The notes: generated from the sequence alone by a model not told the origin. A stretch of 64,000 nucleotides of DNA from Atopomonas hussainii (GCF_900109735.1 NZ_FOAS01000018.1:1-64000); one strand, 5' to 3'. Counted from the stretch's first letter, positions 50,293 to 59,217 are shown. A program made the numbers and translations.

Positions 50293-53036
50293 GCCGTTTC
50301 TTACTCAGCCAAGAAGACGCCTTGTTTGTGCCCGCCGAGCAGCTGGGCGGCAAGGCAGAAAACCTCGCCTGGTTAACACGCAATGGCCTGCCGGTGCCGC
50401 GCTGGTGGGTGCTGACCACCGAGGCGTTCTCGAGCCTGATCACCAGCAATGCGCTAGATGAGCTGGTGCGTCAAGAACTCGATGGCCTCGGCACTCAGGC
50501 TGATATCAGTGAGGTACAGCCACGCGCCGAACGCATCCAGCAAGCGATTCTCGCCGCCAGCCTGCCGCAAGCGCTGCGCACCGAGTTGCAGCAGACCTTT
50601 AGCGAACACGCGCAGGTGCAGTTTGCCGTGCGCTCTTCGGTGCTCGGTGAAGACGCCCAAGGCGCCTCGTTTGCCGGGCAGATGGACAGCTACCTGTATC
50701 AGCGCGGTTTAGCCGCCATCGAACAGAGCGTGCTGCAAGTCGCCGCCTCGGCGTTTAACGCCCGCGCCTTGATGTACCGCTTGGCCAAGAAACTGCCGCT
50801 GACTGATATTCGCGCGGCAGTGATTATTCAGCAGATGATCGACGGCGATGCCTCCGGCGTGCTGTTTACCGCCCACCCGCTCACCGGCAGCCGCCAGCAC
50901 ATGCTGATCAGCGCCGCGTGGGGCTGTGGCGAAGGCGTGGTGGCCGGCATCTGTAACGCCGACGCGTTCAGCGTGGCGCACAGCGGTAGCCAGATCAGCG
51001 CCGAGCTGGCCGATAAAGACGTCGCTGTGGTGTTCGACCACGCCGGCGGCTTAGGCACCGTCGAGTGCGAGGTGCCTGAGGCCAAGCGCCACAGCGCCTG
51101 CTTAACCGACAGCCAAGTGCTGGCCCTACGTGATTTGGGCTTGGCAATTGCCACCTTAAAAGGCTGCCCGCAAGACATCGAATGGACGCTCGCTCAAGGC
51201 CGTCTGCACATACTGCAAACCCGCCCGGTCACCGCCCTGCCTGCACCGCAGCAACCGGTGGGCCGCCGCGTGGTGTTCGATAACTCGAATATTCAGGAGT
51301 CTTACTGCGGGGTCACCACGCCACTGACCTTTAGCTTTGCCAACCGCGCCTACGCCACCGTCTACGAGCAAACCATGCGCGTGCTCGGCGTCAGCGAGGC
51401 GGCCATCCAAAGCCACCGCGATATGCTGGATAACATGCTCGGCCTGATCCACGGCCGCGTGTACTACAACATCAACAACTGGTATCGCGGGTTGCAGTTC
51501 CTCCCAGCCTTTAAAACCAACAAGGCCGACATGGAACGCATGATGGGCCTTACCGACCCGGTGGACCTGATTGAAGACCGCGAACTGACTGGTCGCGAGA
51601 AGCTCGCCAAACTGCCGCAAGTGTTGCGCGCCGCCTGGCATTTGCTGCAAGGCTTCCGCCAGATGGACCGCCGCGTCAGCGAATTCCGCGCCTTGTTTGA
51701 AGCCGCTTACCAAAGCGTGCCGCGCACGCAGCTGCAGAGTCTGTCGGTGGGTGAGCTGGTCGAATTGGCCCGCCGTTTAGACCGCGAGGTACTGGCGCGC
51801 TGGACCACGCCCATCGTCAACGACTTCTACGTGATGATGATGAACGGCCGCGTACATCGCGCGCTGAGCGAGGCCGGTGTCGAGCAACCTGAGCTGGTGC
51901 AGAACAACCTGCTCTCCGGCGAAGAAGGCATCGAAAGCACCGAGCCGACTAAGTGGCTGCTGAGCATGTGCGCCGAAGTGCGCGGTAAGCCCGCACTGGC
52001 CGAACTGCTGCAAAACCACGACAACGCCACCTTGCTGGGGCGTATTCAGGTGCACGATGCGGCGTTTTATGCGCGCTGCTTGGAGTACATCGAGCGCTAC
52101 GGCGACCGCACTATGGGCGAGCTGAAGCTGGAATCCATCACCCTGCGCCAAGACCCGAGCTTCTTGTTTGCGGTGCTGAAAAACTACCTGTCGCGCCCCG
52201 ACTTAACCCTGGAAACCCTCGCCGCGAACGAAGCCCGTTTCCGTCAGGAGGCCGAAGCCACCGCTTTTGCTGCGGTCAGCAAACAAAGCGGCAAGCGCGG
52301 CCTCAAGCGCTTAAAAAAGCACTTGGCGGCGCTGCGTGCGGCGATTCGCAACCGCGAGAACATGCGTTTGGCACGTACCCGTCTATTTGGCCTGTACCGC
52401 GATATCTTCTTGGAAATCGGCGCGCAGTTTGCGCTGGATGGCGAGCTAGAAAACGCCCGCGATATTTTCTACCTAAGCCTCGATGAGCTGTATGCGATCA
52501 ACGATGGCCGCGCCGTGCAAACGCGCTTAAAGCCCTTGGTCAGAGCCCGTCAGGCCGAATATGCCGACTATCAGGCCCACGACCTGCCACACCACTTCCA
52601 CACCTGGGGCATGGTTTACCGGCATAACGCCTTTGCCTATCCGCATGCTGAGAACGTCAGTCTGGAAGGCGATCTGCGCGGCACCGGCTGCTACCCCGGC
52701 ATTGTCGAAAACCGTGTGCGGCTGATCTTCTCCCCCGAAGACGAGCTATCGCTCAACGGGCAGATTCTCTGCACCGTACGCACCGATCCGGGCTGGGCGC
52801 CGCTGTTCCCCACCGCCGGCGGCATTCTGGTGGAGCGTGGCTCAACCCTCTCGCACTCGGCGGTGGTCGCCCGCGAGCTGGGCATTCCGGCGATTGTTGG
52901 CATTCCCGGCGTCACGCAGCGCTTGCAAGACGGTCAATGGGTACGCATGGATGGCAGCACCGGCAACATCGAGCTGCTCGATGCGCCCAACACCACACCC
53001 ACCGCCAAGCCCGACACAGAGGCCGCGCATGTCTAA
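50289..53036 (+). CDS. Rifampin-phosphotransferase-like dikinase
   Basis: 915 residues. The N-terminal ATP-grasp domain of PEP synthase type (about 1-320) shows QLGGKAENLAWLTRNGLPVP, FAVRSSVLGED and WTLAQGRLHILQTRPVTA. A long middle domain (about 330-800) has no recognised family but begins FDNSNIQESYCGVTTPL. The C-terminal phosphohistidine domain has H856 in RGSTLSHSAVVARELGIPA. The PEP/pyruvate-binding barrel of true PEP synthase is absent. This order (ATP-grasp, acceptor domain, His domain) is that of rifampin phosphotransferases, which move a phosphate from ATP to a small-molecule hydroxyl. A cluster intermediate is the likely acceptor. Overlaps neighbours by 4 and 8 bases. Confidence 0.8.
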   Translation: MSRFLLSQEDALFVPAEQLGGKAENLAWLTRNGLPVPRWWVLTTEAFSSLITSNALDELVRQELDGLGTQADISEVQPRAERIQQAILAASLPQALRTELQQTFSEHAQVQFAVRSSVLGEDAQGASFAGQMDSYLYQRGLAAIEQSVLQVAASAFNARALMYRLAKKLPLTDIRAAVIIQQMIDGDASGVLFTAHPLTGSRQHMLISAAWGCGEGVVAGICNADAFSVAHSGSQISAELADKDVAVVFDHAGGLGTVECEVPEAKRHSACLTDSQVLALRDLGLAIATLKGCPQDIEWTLAQGRLHILQTRPVTALPAPQQPVGRRVVFDNSNIQESYCGVTTPLTFSFANRAYATVYEQTMRVLGVSEAAIQSHRDMLDNMLGLIHGRVYYNINNWYRGLQFLPAFKTNKADMERMMGLTDPVDLIEDRELTGREKLAKLPQVLRAAWHLLQGFRQMDRRVSEFRALFEAAYQSVPRTQLQSLSVGELVELARRLDREVLARWTTPIVNDFYVMMMNGRVHRALSEAGVEQPELVQNNLLSGEEGIESTEPTKWLLSMCAEVRGKPALAELLQNHDNATLLGRIQVHDAAFYARCLEYIERYGDRTMGELKLESITLRQDPSFLFAVLKNYLSRPDLTLETLAANEARFRQEAEATAFAAVSKQSGKRGLKRLKKHLAALRAAIRNRENMRLARTRLFGLYRDIFLEIGAQFALDGELENARDIFYLSLDELYAINDGRAVQTRLKPLVRARQAEYADYQAHDLPHHFHTWGMVYRHNAFAYPHAENVSLEGDLRGTGCYPGIVENRVRLIFSPEDELSLNGQILCTVRTDPGWAPLFPTAGGILVERGSTLSHSAVVARELGIPAIVGIPGVTQRLQDGQWVRMDGSTGNIELLDAPNTTPTAKPDTEAAHV

Positions 53037-54159
53037 ATTCGCCAGCGAATTGCCGAGCACCGAGATGCACGCCGGGCCGTGGAACCCCAACGACTTGCTG
53101 CCGGTGGCCTTCGCTACCTTGCCGCAGCATTTATACGCCGCAGACCCACACTGGCTGGGTGAAGACCCACTGGCCTTGGCGCAAGCGTTTAGCATGGCTA
53201 ACCCGTGGTTTGCCCAGCCCAACCACCGTGCTTGGCTGGGTGTGATTCCCGGCCAAGCGCGGCTGGCCGGCTTTTACAGCGGCCAAGAGGTGGACGGCGA
53301 GCGCGTGGCGTTTTTCGGTTTTTGGGAAGGCATCAACGAGCTGGCGCCGCATCAAGAACTCTTTCAAGCGCTGTGCCGCTGGGCCAAAGCGCAAGGCGCC
53401 ACGCGGGTGTATGGGCCGATTAACTTCTCGACCTTCGGCGCCTACCGCGTGCGTTTAGATGGCTTTGAAGCCGGTTGTTTTCCCGGCGAGCCGTGGAACC
53501 CGCCCTATTACGCGGCACTGATGACCCAGCTGGGCTTTAGCGAGCGTTATCGCTACCTCAGCACCAGCAACCAAGTGGCCGATGTGGTGGCGCAGGTCGG
53601 CCCCGATTACGCCCGCTATAAGCCCAAGCTCGAGAGTGTCGTGAGCTTTAGCGCGCTGTCTGGCGAGTTCTGGATGGACAACTTGGATGAGCTGTACGGC
53701 TTTGTCGACAACGTGTTTGGCGGCAACTTCGCCTACAGCTCACCGAGCCTTACGCAGTTCAAAGCGCAGTGCGGCAAACCCTTTGCCGACAAGCTGTGCC
53801 CGCACACCTCGGTGCTAGCCACCGCGCATGACGGGCGCATTGCCGGGTTCTTTCTGGTGTTCCCCGATTACGCGCCGCTGATCAAGCGCGGCATACGCAA
53901 TATCAGCTATCACGAGCACGCCCACTTGCTGCCCGAGCCGCGCCATGCACTGGCGAAAACCGGCGGCGTGCTACCGGCATTTCGTGAGCTGGGCCTGTTT
54001 ACCGCCATGGGCTGCGAGCTATCGCTGCGCGCCGAAGGCCGTTACCAGCAGATCAGCGCCTGTTTAGTGCGTGCCGACAACCCTTCCCGGCAGTTTGCCT
54101 TGCGTCATGGTGTGGCCAGCCAACGCCAGTACGCCTTGTATCAGCAGGCCTTGTTATGA
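53029..54159 (+). CDS. GNAT-type acyltransferase-like protein
   Basis: A 376-residue soluble protein resembling the YghO/N-acyltransferase group, with a GNAT-like fold probably in two halves. Visible pieces: FFGFWEGINELAPHQELFQAL, RVYGPINFSTFGAYRVRLDG and PPYYAALMTQLGFSERYRYL, which occur around the acetyl-CoA fold of these proteins; the C-terminal half has DGRIAGFFLVFPDY. The donor could be acyl-CoA or acyl-carrier protein. It overlaps the dikinase gene by 8 bases and the ligase gene by 4, so it is inside the operon. The role in the pathway is inference: N- or O-acylation of the product. Confidence 0.65.
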   Translation: MSKFASELPSTEMHAGPWNPNDLLPVAFATLPQHLYAADPHWLGEDPLALAQAFSMANPWFAQPNHRAWLGVIPGQARLAGFYSGQEVDGERVAFFGFWEGINELAPHQELFQALCRWAKAQGATRVYGPINFSTFGAYRVRLDGFEAGCFPGEPWNPPYYAALMTQLGFSERYRYLSTSNQVADVVAQVGPDYARYKPKLESVVSFSALSGEFWMDNLDELYGFVDNVFGGNFAYSSPSLTQFKAQCGKPFADKLCPHTSVLATAHDGRIAGFFLVFPDYAPLIKRGIRNISYHEHAHLLPEPRHALAKTGGVLPAFRELGLFTAMGCELSLRAEGRYQQISACLVRADNPSRQFALRHGVASQRQYALYQQALL

Positions 54160-55751
54160 GCCAAGCCAACTTCTGCCAAGCCATTTTGGCCAACGCCACG
54201 CGCCACCCCGAGCGCTTGGCGCTGCGCTTAACCGACCCTGTCAGCGGGCAAATCAGTGAGGCCAGCTATGCCAGCTTGCTCAGTCAAGCCGCCAGCTGGC
54301 AGCAATGCTTGCAGCGTCGCGGTCTGGTTATGGGTGATCGGGTGTTGCTGGCCAGTAAAGTCAGCATCGAAATGTATGCCTTATTACTGGCGCTATTGGG
54401 CCTCGGTTTAGTGCCGGTGTTACTCGACCGCGGCATGAGCCGTGGCCGCTTGTTAGCCGCCATGCGCGCCAGCAAAGCGCAGGCGGTGGTCGGCGAACAC
54501 GCGCTGATCAAGCGCTGGTACTTGCTGCCCAGCCTGTGGCGTATGCAGCGCTTGTGCATTGACGGTGCAGGGTTTGGCTTGACGGATTTACGCCGCGACT
54601 ATCAACCAGCCAGCCTCGCCGCGTTTCGCTGCGTGGCACTGCCCAGTGCCGACAGCCACGGTTTAATCAGCTTCACCAGTGGCAGTACCGGCGCACCCAA
54701 AGGCGCCGACCGCACGCACCACAGCCTCATTGCCCAGCATGAGGCGATTCGCGCCCACTGGCCCGATCAAGACAGCGATATCGACGCGCCCTGCTTCCCG
54801 GTGTTAGTGCTGCATAACTTAAGCTGCGGCATTCGCACTGTGCTGCCGGCGATTGACTTGGGCGCCCCCGGCAAAGCCGACGGTGCACAGGTGCTGGCGC
54901 AGTTCGTCCAAGCCGGCGTTACTCGCATTGCCGCCGCGCCTGCGTTTATGCAGCGCCTGATCAGCACTGCGCAGGCAAACGGGCAAACCTTGCCGCAGGT
55001 GCGCTCGCTGGTGGTTGGTGGCTCTACGGTGAGCCGCGAATTGCTCGAAGCCTGTGCGGCAGTCTTCCCCAACGCCCACGGCCGCGTGGTGTATGGCAGC
55101 ACAGAAGCCGAGCCGATTGCCGAAATCGACATGCCCGAGCTGCTCGCCCAGTGGGGACAGCACAGTGGCTATTTAGTTGGCCGCCCCGTGGCGCAAGCGC
55201 AGGTTGTGCTGGTCAAGCCCGGCAGCGCGTTAACCTGCGAAACGCATGTACACGCGGCGCAGGTTACGCCCGGTGCAACCGGCGAGATTCTGGTAGCTGG
55301 CGCGCATGTGCTGAAACGCTACGTGGATAACCCCGCAGCCTGTGCGGAAAACAAAATCCCCCGTGCCGATGGCTTGGTGTGGCACCGCACCGGCGACTGC
55401 GGTTTTCTCGATGCACAGGGCCAGCTGTGGCTCACCGGCCGCGTGAAAGACGCGATCAGCACCGTGGCTGGCGAGCTATTTACCTACCCGCTGGAAATGC
55501 AAATCGACGCCCTGCAAGGCGTGGTGCGCAGTGCCTTGATTCAGCCCAGCCAGCAATCGCCGGTGTTGGTGCTGCAAGGGCTGCCGCATAACTGGGCCGC
55601 GCTACAACACATCTTGGCCCAGTGGCCGCTGCCGATGCTGCGCTGGTGTCAGGTCGAAAGCATGCCGGTTGATGGCCGGCATAACAGCAAGATCGACCGC
55701 CCCGCGCTGCGCGAAAGCTTGCCGCAACTGACCTTGCAGGTGCTGCCATGA
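54156..55751 (+). CDS. Adenylate-forming ligase (acyl-CoA/ACP synthetase-like)
   Basis: A 531-residue ANL-superfamily enzyme. The P-loop A3 motif is FTSGSTGAPKGADR, followed by the motif VYGSTEAEPIAEI (A5), HRTGDCGFLDAQGQLWLTGR (A7/A8) and the C-terminal catalytic Lys in HNSKIDRPALRE (A10). It should activate a carboxylic acid as acyl-adenylate and pass it to CoA or a carrier protein. The substrate is unknown; a fatty acid or a hydroxy acid related to HMG would fit the cluster. The start overlaps the preceding stop (ATGA). Confidence 0.85.
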   Translation: MSQANFCQAILANATRHPERLALRLTDPVSGQISEASYASLLSQAASWQQCLQRRGLVMGDRVLLASKVSIEMYALLLALLGLGLVPVLLDRGMSRGRLLAAMRASKAQAVVGEHALIKRWYLLPSLWRMQRLCIDGAGFGLTDLRRDYQPASLAAFRCVALPSADSHGLISFTSGSTGAPKGADRTHHSLIAQHEAIRAHWPDQDSDIDAPCFPVLVLHNLSCGIRTVLPAIDLGAPGKADGAQVLAQFVQAGVTRIAAAPAFMQRLISTAQANGQTLPQVRSLVVGGSTVSRELLEACAAVFPNAHGRVVYGSTEAEPIAEIDMPELLAQWGQHSGYLVGRPVAQAQVVLVKPGSALTCETHVHAAQVTPGATGEILVAGAHVLKRYVDNPAACAENKIPRADGLVWHRTGDCGFLDAQGQLWLTGRVKDAISTVAGELFTYPLEMQIDALQGVVRSALIQPSQQSPVLVLQGLPHNWAALQHILAQWPLPMLRWCQVESMPVDGRHNSKIDRPALRESLPQLTLQVLP

Positions 55752-56356
55752 GCCGTTTTATCGTGCAGTTAAACCGTGTCGATGTGCTGACCTTAAGCGG
55801 CATCATCACCAGCACCTTAGCGGCCGCGTTTGCCTTACAAGGTTTGCCGTATTTGGCAATCACTTGGCTGTTTATTGCCATGCTCGGTGATGCGCTGGAT
55901 GGCCTGTGGGCACGCAAGCGCGGCATCGAACGCGCCTTTGGCCGCTATCTGGATGGCTTTCTCGACACCTTTATCTATCTGGCCGTGCCGGCCTTAGTGT
56001 TCTGGCAGCTGGGCTTCGACGGTGCTTGGGCGCTGCTGCTGTGGCCCTGGTTGATGGCTGGCGTAGTTCGTCTGTCGGTGTTTAACGAGGTGGGCAACTT
56101 AAAAGAAAGCGACGGCTTGGCGTACTTGGGCATGCCGGTGTTTTGGGGGGTGTTCATTCTCGCCGCTTATGCCTTGCTGGGCTTAATGCTGCCGCAAGGC
56201 TTAGTCAACAGCCTGCTGGCGCTGGGCTTAAACGCCTATGCCGTGGCCATGCTCTGGCATGGGCGTTTTTTTAAATTCAAACAGTTAAGCCACATTTTTG
56301 CCCTCACCTTAGGCGGCGCTTTGCTGTTTGCCATCGTGCAAGGAGTGCTGGCATGA
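55748..56356 (+). CDS. CDP-alcohol phosphatidyltransferase
   Basis: A 202-residue membrane enzyme with about six segments. It has the complete family motif DxxDGxxAR-x8-GxxxDxxxD: GDALDGLWARKRG, then GRYLDGFLD, with D48, D51, D69 and D73 as metal-binding and catalytic residues. The family exchanges CMP of a CDP-activated lipid for an alcohol headgroup such as serine, inositol or glycerol phosphate. Next to a CDP-archaeol-synthase-like gene it would take that enzyme's CDP-lipid. It overlaps both neighbours by four bases. Confidence 0.88.
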   Translation: MSRFIVQLNRVDVLTLSGIITSTLAAAFALQGLPYLAITWLFIAMLGDALDGLWARKRGIERAFGRYLDGFLDTFIYLAVPALVFWQLGFDGAWALLLWPWLMAGVVRLSVFNEVGNLKESDGLAYLGMPVFWGVFILAAYALLGLMLPQGLVNSLLALGLNAYAVAMLWHGRFFKFKQLSHIFALTLGGALLFAIVQGVLA

Positions 56357-56895
56357 GCCTGATCGACCTGCTGTTTAGCGCTTGGTATTTGCAAATCCCC
56401 GTGGTGATCGGCGGCGTGCTGCATATGCTGGCCGTAACCCATAACTGGCTGCCCACGCTAAAAAAACCGATTCAGCAGCGCTTGTTCGGTGCCAACAAAA
56501 CCTGGCGCGGCATGCTGCTGGTGCCGCTATTTACGGCCTTAGGCGCAGCGTGCCTGTGGCCTGCCGAACAAGCGCTGGGTGAATCCGCGCTGTTTGCCGA
56601 TCAGCTGTTACTGGCCGGCTTAGTGGCTGGCATTGGCTATGTGCTCGCCGAGCTGCCCAACTCGTGGATCAAGCGCCGTTTAGGCATTGGTGCTGGTGAG
56701 TTACCCACGCGCTATCGCTACTTCGTTATGGCTGGAGATCAGTTGGATTCCGCCCTTGGCGTAGCTATCGCCTACGGCTTGCTGCTGAACCTCAGTTGGC
56801 CAGTGCTGATCACCTATGTGCTGAGCTTTCCGTTTACCGCCCTAGCGGTGAAGCGTTTGCTGTTTATCGCCAAGCTCAAGCGCTCGGCGGTTTAA
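56353..56895 (+). CDS. CDP-archaeol synthase-like (CarS family) cytidylyltransferase
   Basis: A 180-residue membrane protein with about five segments. Family marks: FGANKTWRGMLLVPLF (the KTWRG motif) and WIKRRLGIGAGELPTRYRY followed by AGDQLDSALGVA (the DQLD motif). Archaeal CarS activates unsaturated archaetidic acid with CTP; bacterial members of the family are little studied. It is the last gene of the cluster, overlapping the CDP-alcohol transferase gene, whose substrate it would make. A terminator-like hairpin follows. Confidence 0.78.
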   Translation: MSLIDLLFSAWYLQIPVVIGGVLHMLAVTHNWLPTLKKPIQQRLFGANKTWRGMLLVPLFTALGAACLWPAEQALGESALFADQLLLAGLVAGIGYVLAELPNSWIKRRLGIGAGELPTRYRYFVMAGDQLDSALGVAIAYGLLLNLSWPVLITYVLSFPFTALAVKRLLFIAKLKRSAV

Positions 56896-56931
56896 GCGCC
56901 AACTAACAGGCTTCAATTGCGAAAAATGCGC

Positions 56932-56969
56932 GGTCGGTCACGCGCTGACCGACCGGTTTGTTACTTTTT
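56932..56969 (+). terminator. Terminator after the ten-gene cluster
   Basis: GGTCGGTCA (56932-56940) pairs perfectly with TGACCGACC (56946-56954) around a CGCGC loop, with a T-rich tail ending in TTTTT. Just after it, TTGTTAC-like and TTGTAAT-like units at 10-11 base spacing could be a poor Pho box for the next gene, but the match is weak. Confidence 0.6.
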
Positions 56970-57021
56970 GTAATATTCCGGTAACATGCGCGCCCCTTCC
57001 GATTGATCCATAGGTATGTGC

Positions 57022-58377
57022 ATGTCCGTTATTTCCGGCATCTCGCAACGTCTTGCCGGCTTGCTGTTAGCAGCCTGCGCCCTGCCGGCTGTTGCCGCTT
57101 CCACCACCCTTCCTGTGCCGAATGCTGGGCAAACAGCTTTGCGCATCGAAGGCTCCAACACCTTAGGCGCACGTTTAGTGCCGGCGTTAGTGCAAGGCCT
57201 GATGCAGCAGCAAGGCTTGCAGTCGATCAAGGTTGAAGAACTAAGCCAAGGCAGCCGCATTACCGGTTTGACCGCCGCCAATCAGCCGGTGCCGGTTGAA
57301 GTGATTTCCGAAGGCTCGGGCAGCGGCTTTACTGCGCTCAGCCAATCGCGTGCACAACTGGCCGCCTCATCGCGCCCGATTAAAGACAGCGAAATGCAGC
57401 TGCTGGCCAAGGCCGGCGATATGCAAAGCGCTCAGGCCGAGAAAGTGGTCGCGCTGGATGGCGTGGCCGTGATCGTGCACCCCAACAACCCTATCGCCCA
57501 GTTAAGCACCGAGCAGCTGGCTGCCGCCTTTGCTGGCGAAGTGCAAACCTGGGAGCAACTGGGCGCCAGCGGCGGGCCGATCAAGATCATGGCGCTGGAT
57601 CAGCTGTCCGGCACCTTCGACACCTTTAACAGCGGCGTGCTGAGCCCGCTGGGCAAACAAGTCAGCGCCAATGCACAGCGTTTTTCTAGCCACGTGACGC
57701 TGGCCGAAAACGTCGTGCGTGAGCCGAGCGCGATTGGCTTTGTCGGCCTGCCGTTTGTCGGCGCCAGCAAAGCGGTCGCGATTGCCGATGGCAATGCCGA
57801 TGCACTGAAGCCGCAAAATGAGCTGGTCGCAACAGAAGACTACCCGCTGTCACGCCGCCTGTATTTCTATGTACAGCCGGGTGAAAGCAACGCTTGGGCA
57901 AAGGCTTTAATCGAATTCGCGCAAAGCCCCGCCGGCCAGCAGCTGGTAGCGGCTAACGGTTTTGTTTCGCAAGAAGTGCGCACCCTGCAGGTGCCGGTCG
58001 AAACGCAAATGCCAGAAAGCTACAAGCAGCTGGCCAGCCAAGCTAAGCGCTTGACCGTGACCTTCCGTTTTAAAGAAGGCCAAGCCAAGCTCGATAGCAA
58101 AGCGCAGCAAGACGTGCAGCGCATTGCCGACTTTATTAAAGCCAACGGCAAGGCCAACAAAGCCGTCGCACTGGTGGGTTTTAGCGATGCCAAAGAAGAC
58201 GCCGCCCGCGCCGAGCTGGTGTCTAAACTGCGCGCCATGGCTGTACGCCGCGAACTGGGCAAGGCCGGCATCATGCCCCGCGATGTGCAAGGCCTCGGCC
58301 AAGCGATGCCGGTGGCCAGCAACGATGTCGAAAGCGGCCGCATTCGTAACCGCCGTGTTGAGGTGTGGGTGTACTAA
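57022..58377 (+). CDS. PstS-like phosphate-binding protein fused to an OmpA domain
   Basis: A 451-residue secreted protein with a signal peptide (about 1-26, cut after AVAA). The first part (about 35-320) is a PstS/phosphate-binding fold: LRIEGSNTLGARLVPALVQGLM, SSRPIKDSE, and LDQLSGTFDTFNSGVL near the ligand site. The last part (about 340-451) is an OmpA-like peptidoglycan-binding domain: LTVTFRFKEGQAKLDSKAQQ and RNRRVEVWVY. It may hold a phosphate-binding module at the cell wall. It lacks pst transporter neighbours. Start 57022 is placed by spacing to AGG; the ATG 6 bases upstream is possible. Confidence 0.83.
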   Translation: MSVISGISQRLAGLLLAACALPAVAASTTLPVPNAGQTALRIEGSNTLGARLVPALVQGLMQQQGLQSIKVEELSQGSRITGLTAANQPVPVEVISEGSGSGFTALSQSRAQLAASSRPIKDSEMQLLAKAGDMQSAQAEKVVALDGVAVIVHPNNPIAQLSTEQLAAAFAGEVQTWEQLGASGGPIKIMALDQLSGTFDTFNSGVLSPLGKQVSANAQRFSSHVTLAENVVREPSAIGFVGLPFVGASKAVAIADGNADALKPQNELVATEDYPLSRRLYFYVQPGESNAWAKALIEFAQSPAGQQLVAANGFVSQEVRTLQVPVETQMPESYKQLASQAKRLTVTFRFKEGQAKLDSKAQQDVQRIADFIKANGKANKAVALVGFSDAKEDAARAELVSKLRAMAVRRELGKAGIMPRDVQGLGQAMPVASNDVESGRIRNRRVEVWVY

Positions 58378-58382
58378 GCGCC

Positions 58383-59117
58383 TTACAACGGACTAAACAC
58401 GTTGGCAGCACTGCAGTAACGATCTTTGAGCGTCTCTAGCTCGTCACTGCGGTTGCTCTGCCAGCGTTTTTCTAGAGCCCTACAGTGCTCTTTGAAAAAC
58501 TGCTTTGCCCCTTTGCGGCACTCACGGTAGTCAATCGAGCCACGACGGTGGTTTTCACAGACTGAGCCGCCTTCAATGCGATTATCTATGACGTTCCACG
58601 CAGCATAGTAGCGAGCACCCCCGCTCCATTTTTCAACCCACTTGCCCGTTTTTAATACTTGCACTGGCTTACGTGGCTGAGACTGCTGCGCAAGCTCTTG
58701 GGCTTTATCGCGCTGGTAGCGCGCCAAGTACTCAGCAGACACCATGCCTTGAACCGGAGCGTTTTGCTCGGGGCTTTGCAGCGCTTGATTGCCGTAAGCA
58801 CAGCGCAAAACGCTCTCATCAATATTAGGTTTGCCCTGCATACAAAACCGTAAGCGCTCACTTGAATTGGCACCTTTGGGGACACGTTGTACTTGCTGTT
58901 TCTCAATCGCATCGGGCGCTACTGGCTTAGGTGTTGGCGCAGCCACTTCGGGCGCAATCGGTTGCACGGGAGTAAAAGCTTTCGGCAACTCAAGTTCACC
59001 TAAATAAGGCACTTGCCGGGCGACCAGAAAAATCGCGACACCGAAAAAGCCAAGCATCAGCAACCAAATCAGGCCAGAACTCTGCGCCTCACGTTGACGC
59101 CAGTCATGCTTACTCAT
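58383..59117 (-). CDS. Membrane-anchored hypothetical protein with Cys pairs
   Basis: A 244-residue protein. The N-terminus is polar (MSKHDWRQREAQSS), with one membrane segment (GLIWLLMLGFFGVAIFLVA, about 15-33) and then a Pro-rich linker (VAAPTPKPVAPDA). The outer part has six cysteines in RFCMQGK, LRCAYGN, SVCENHRRGSIDYRECRKG, EHCRALE and DRYCSAAN, probably disulfide-bonded in the periplasm. I recognise no family. It is convergent with the PstS-OmpA gene and ends 5 bases from it. Confidence 0.7.
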   Translation of the reverse strand: MSKHDWRQREAQSSGLIWLLMLGFFGVAIFLVARQVPYLGELELPKAFTPVQPIAPEVAAPTPKPVAPDAIEKQQVQRVPKGANSSERLRFCMQGKPNIDESVLRCAYGNQALQSPEQNAPVQGMVSAEYLARYQRDKAQELAQQSQPRKPVQVLKTGKWVEKWSGGARYYAAWNVIDNRIEGGSVCENHRRGSIDYRECRKGAKQFFKEHCRALEKRWQSNRSDELETLKDRYCSAANVFSPL

Positions 59118-59217
59118 TATTTCGCCATCCCTTGCTTGCAAAAGAATGTGAAGGCTATCAACTTCTGCCCCTTATTGCCGAAAAGCAGGCATGGTTTTTT
59201 GACAGTGAGGTCCCGGC

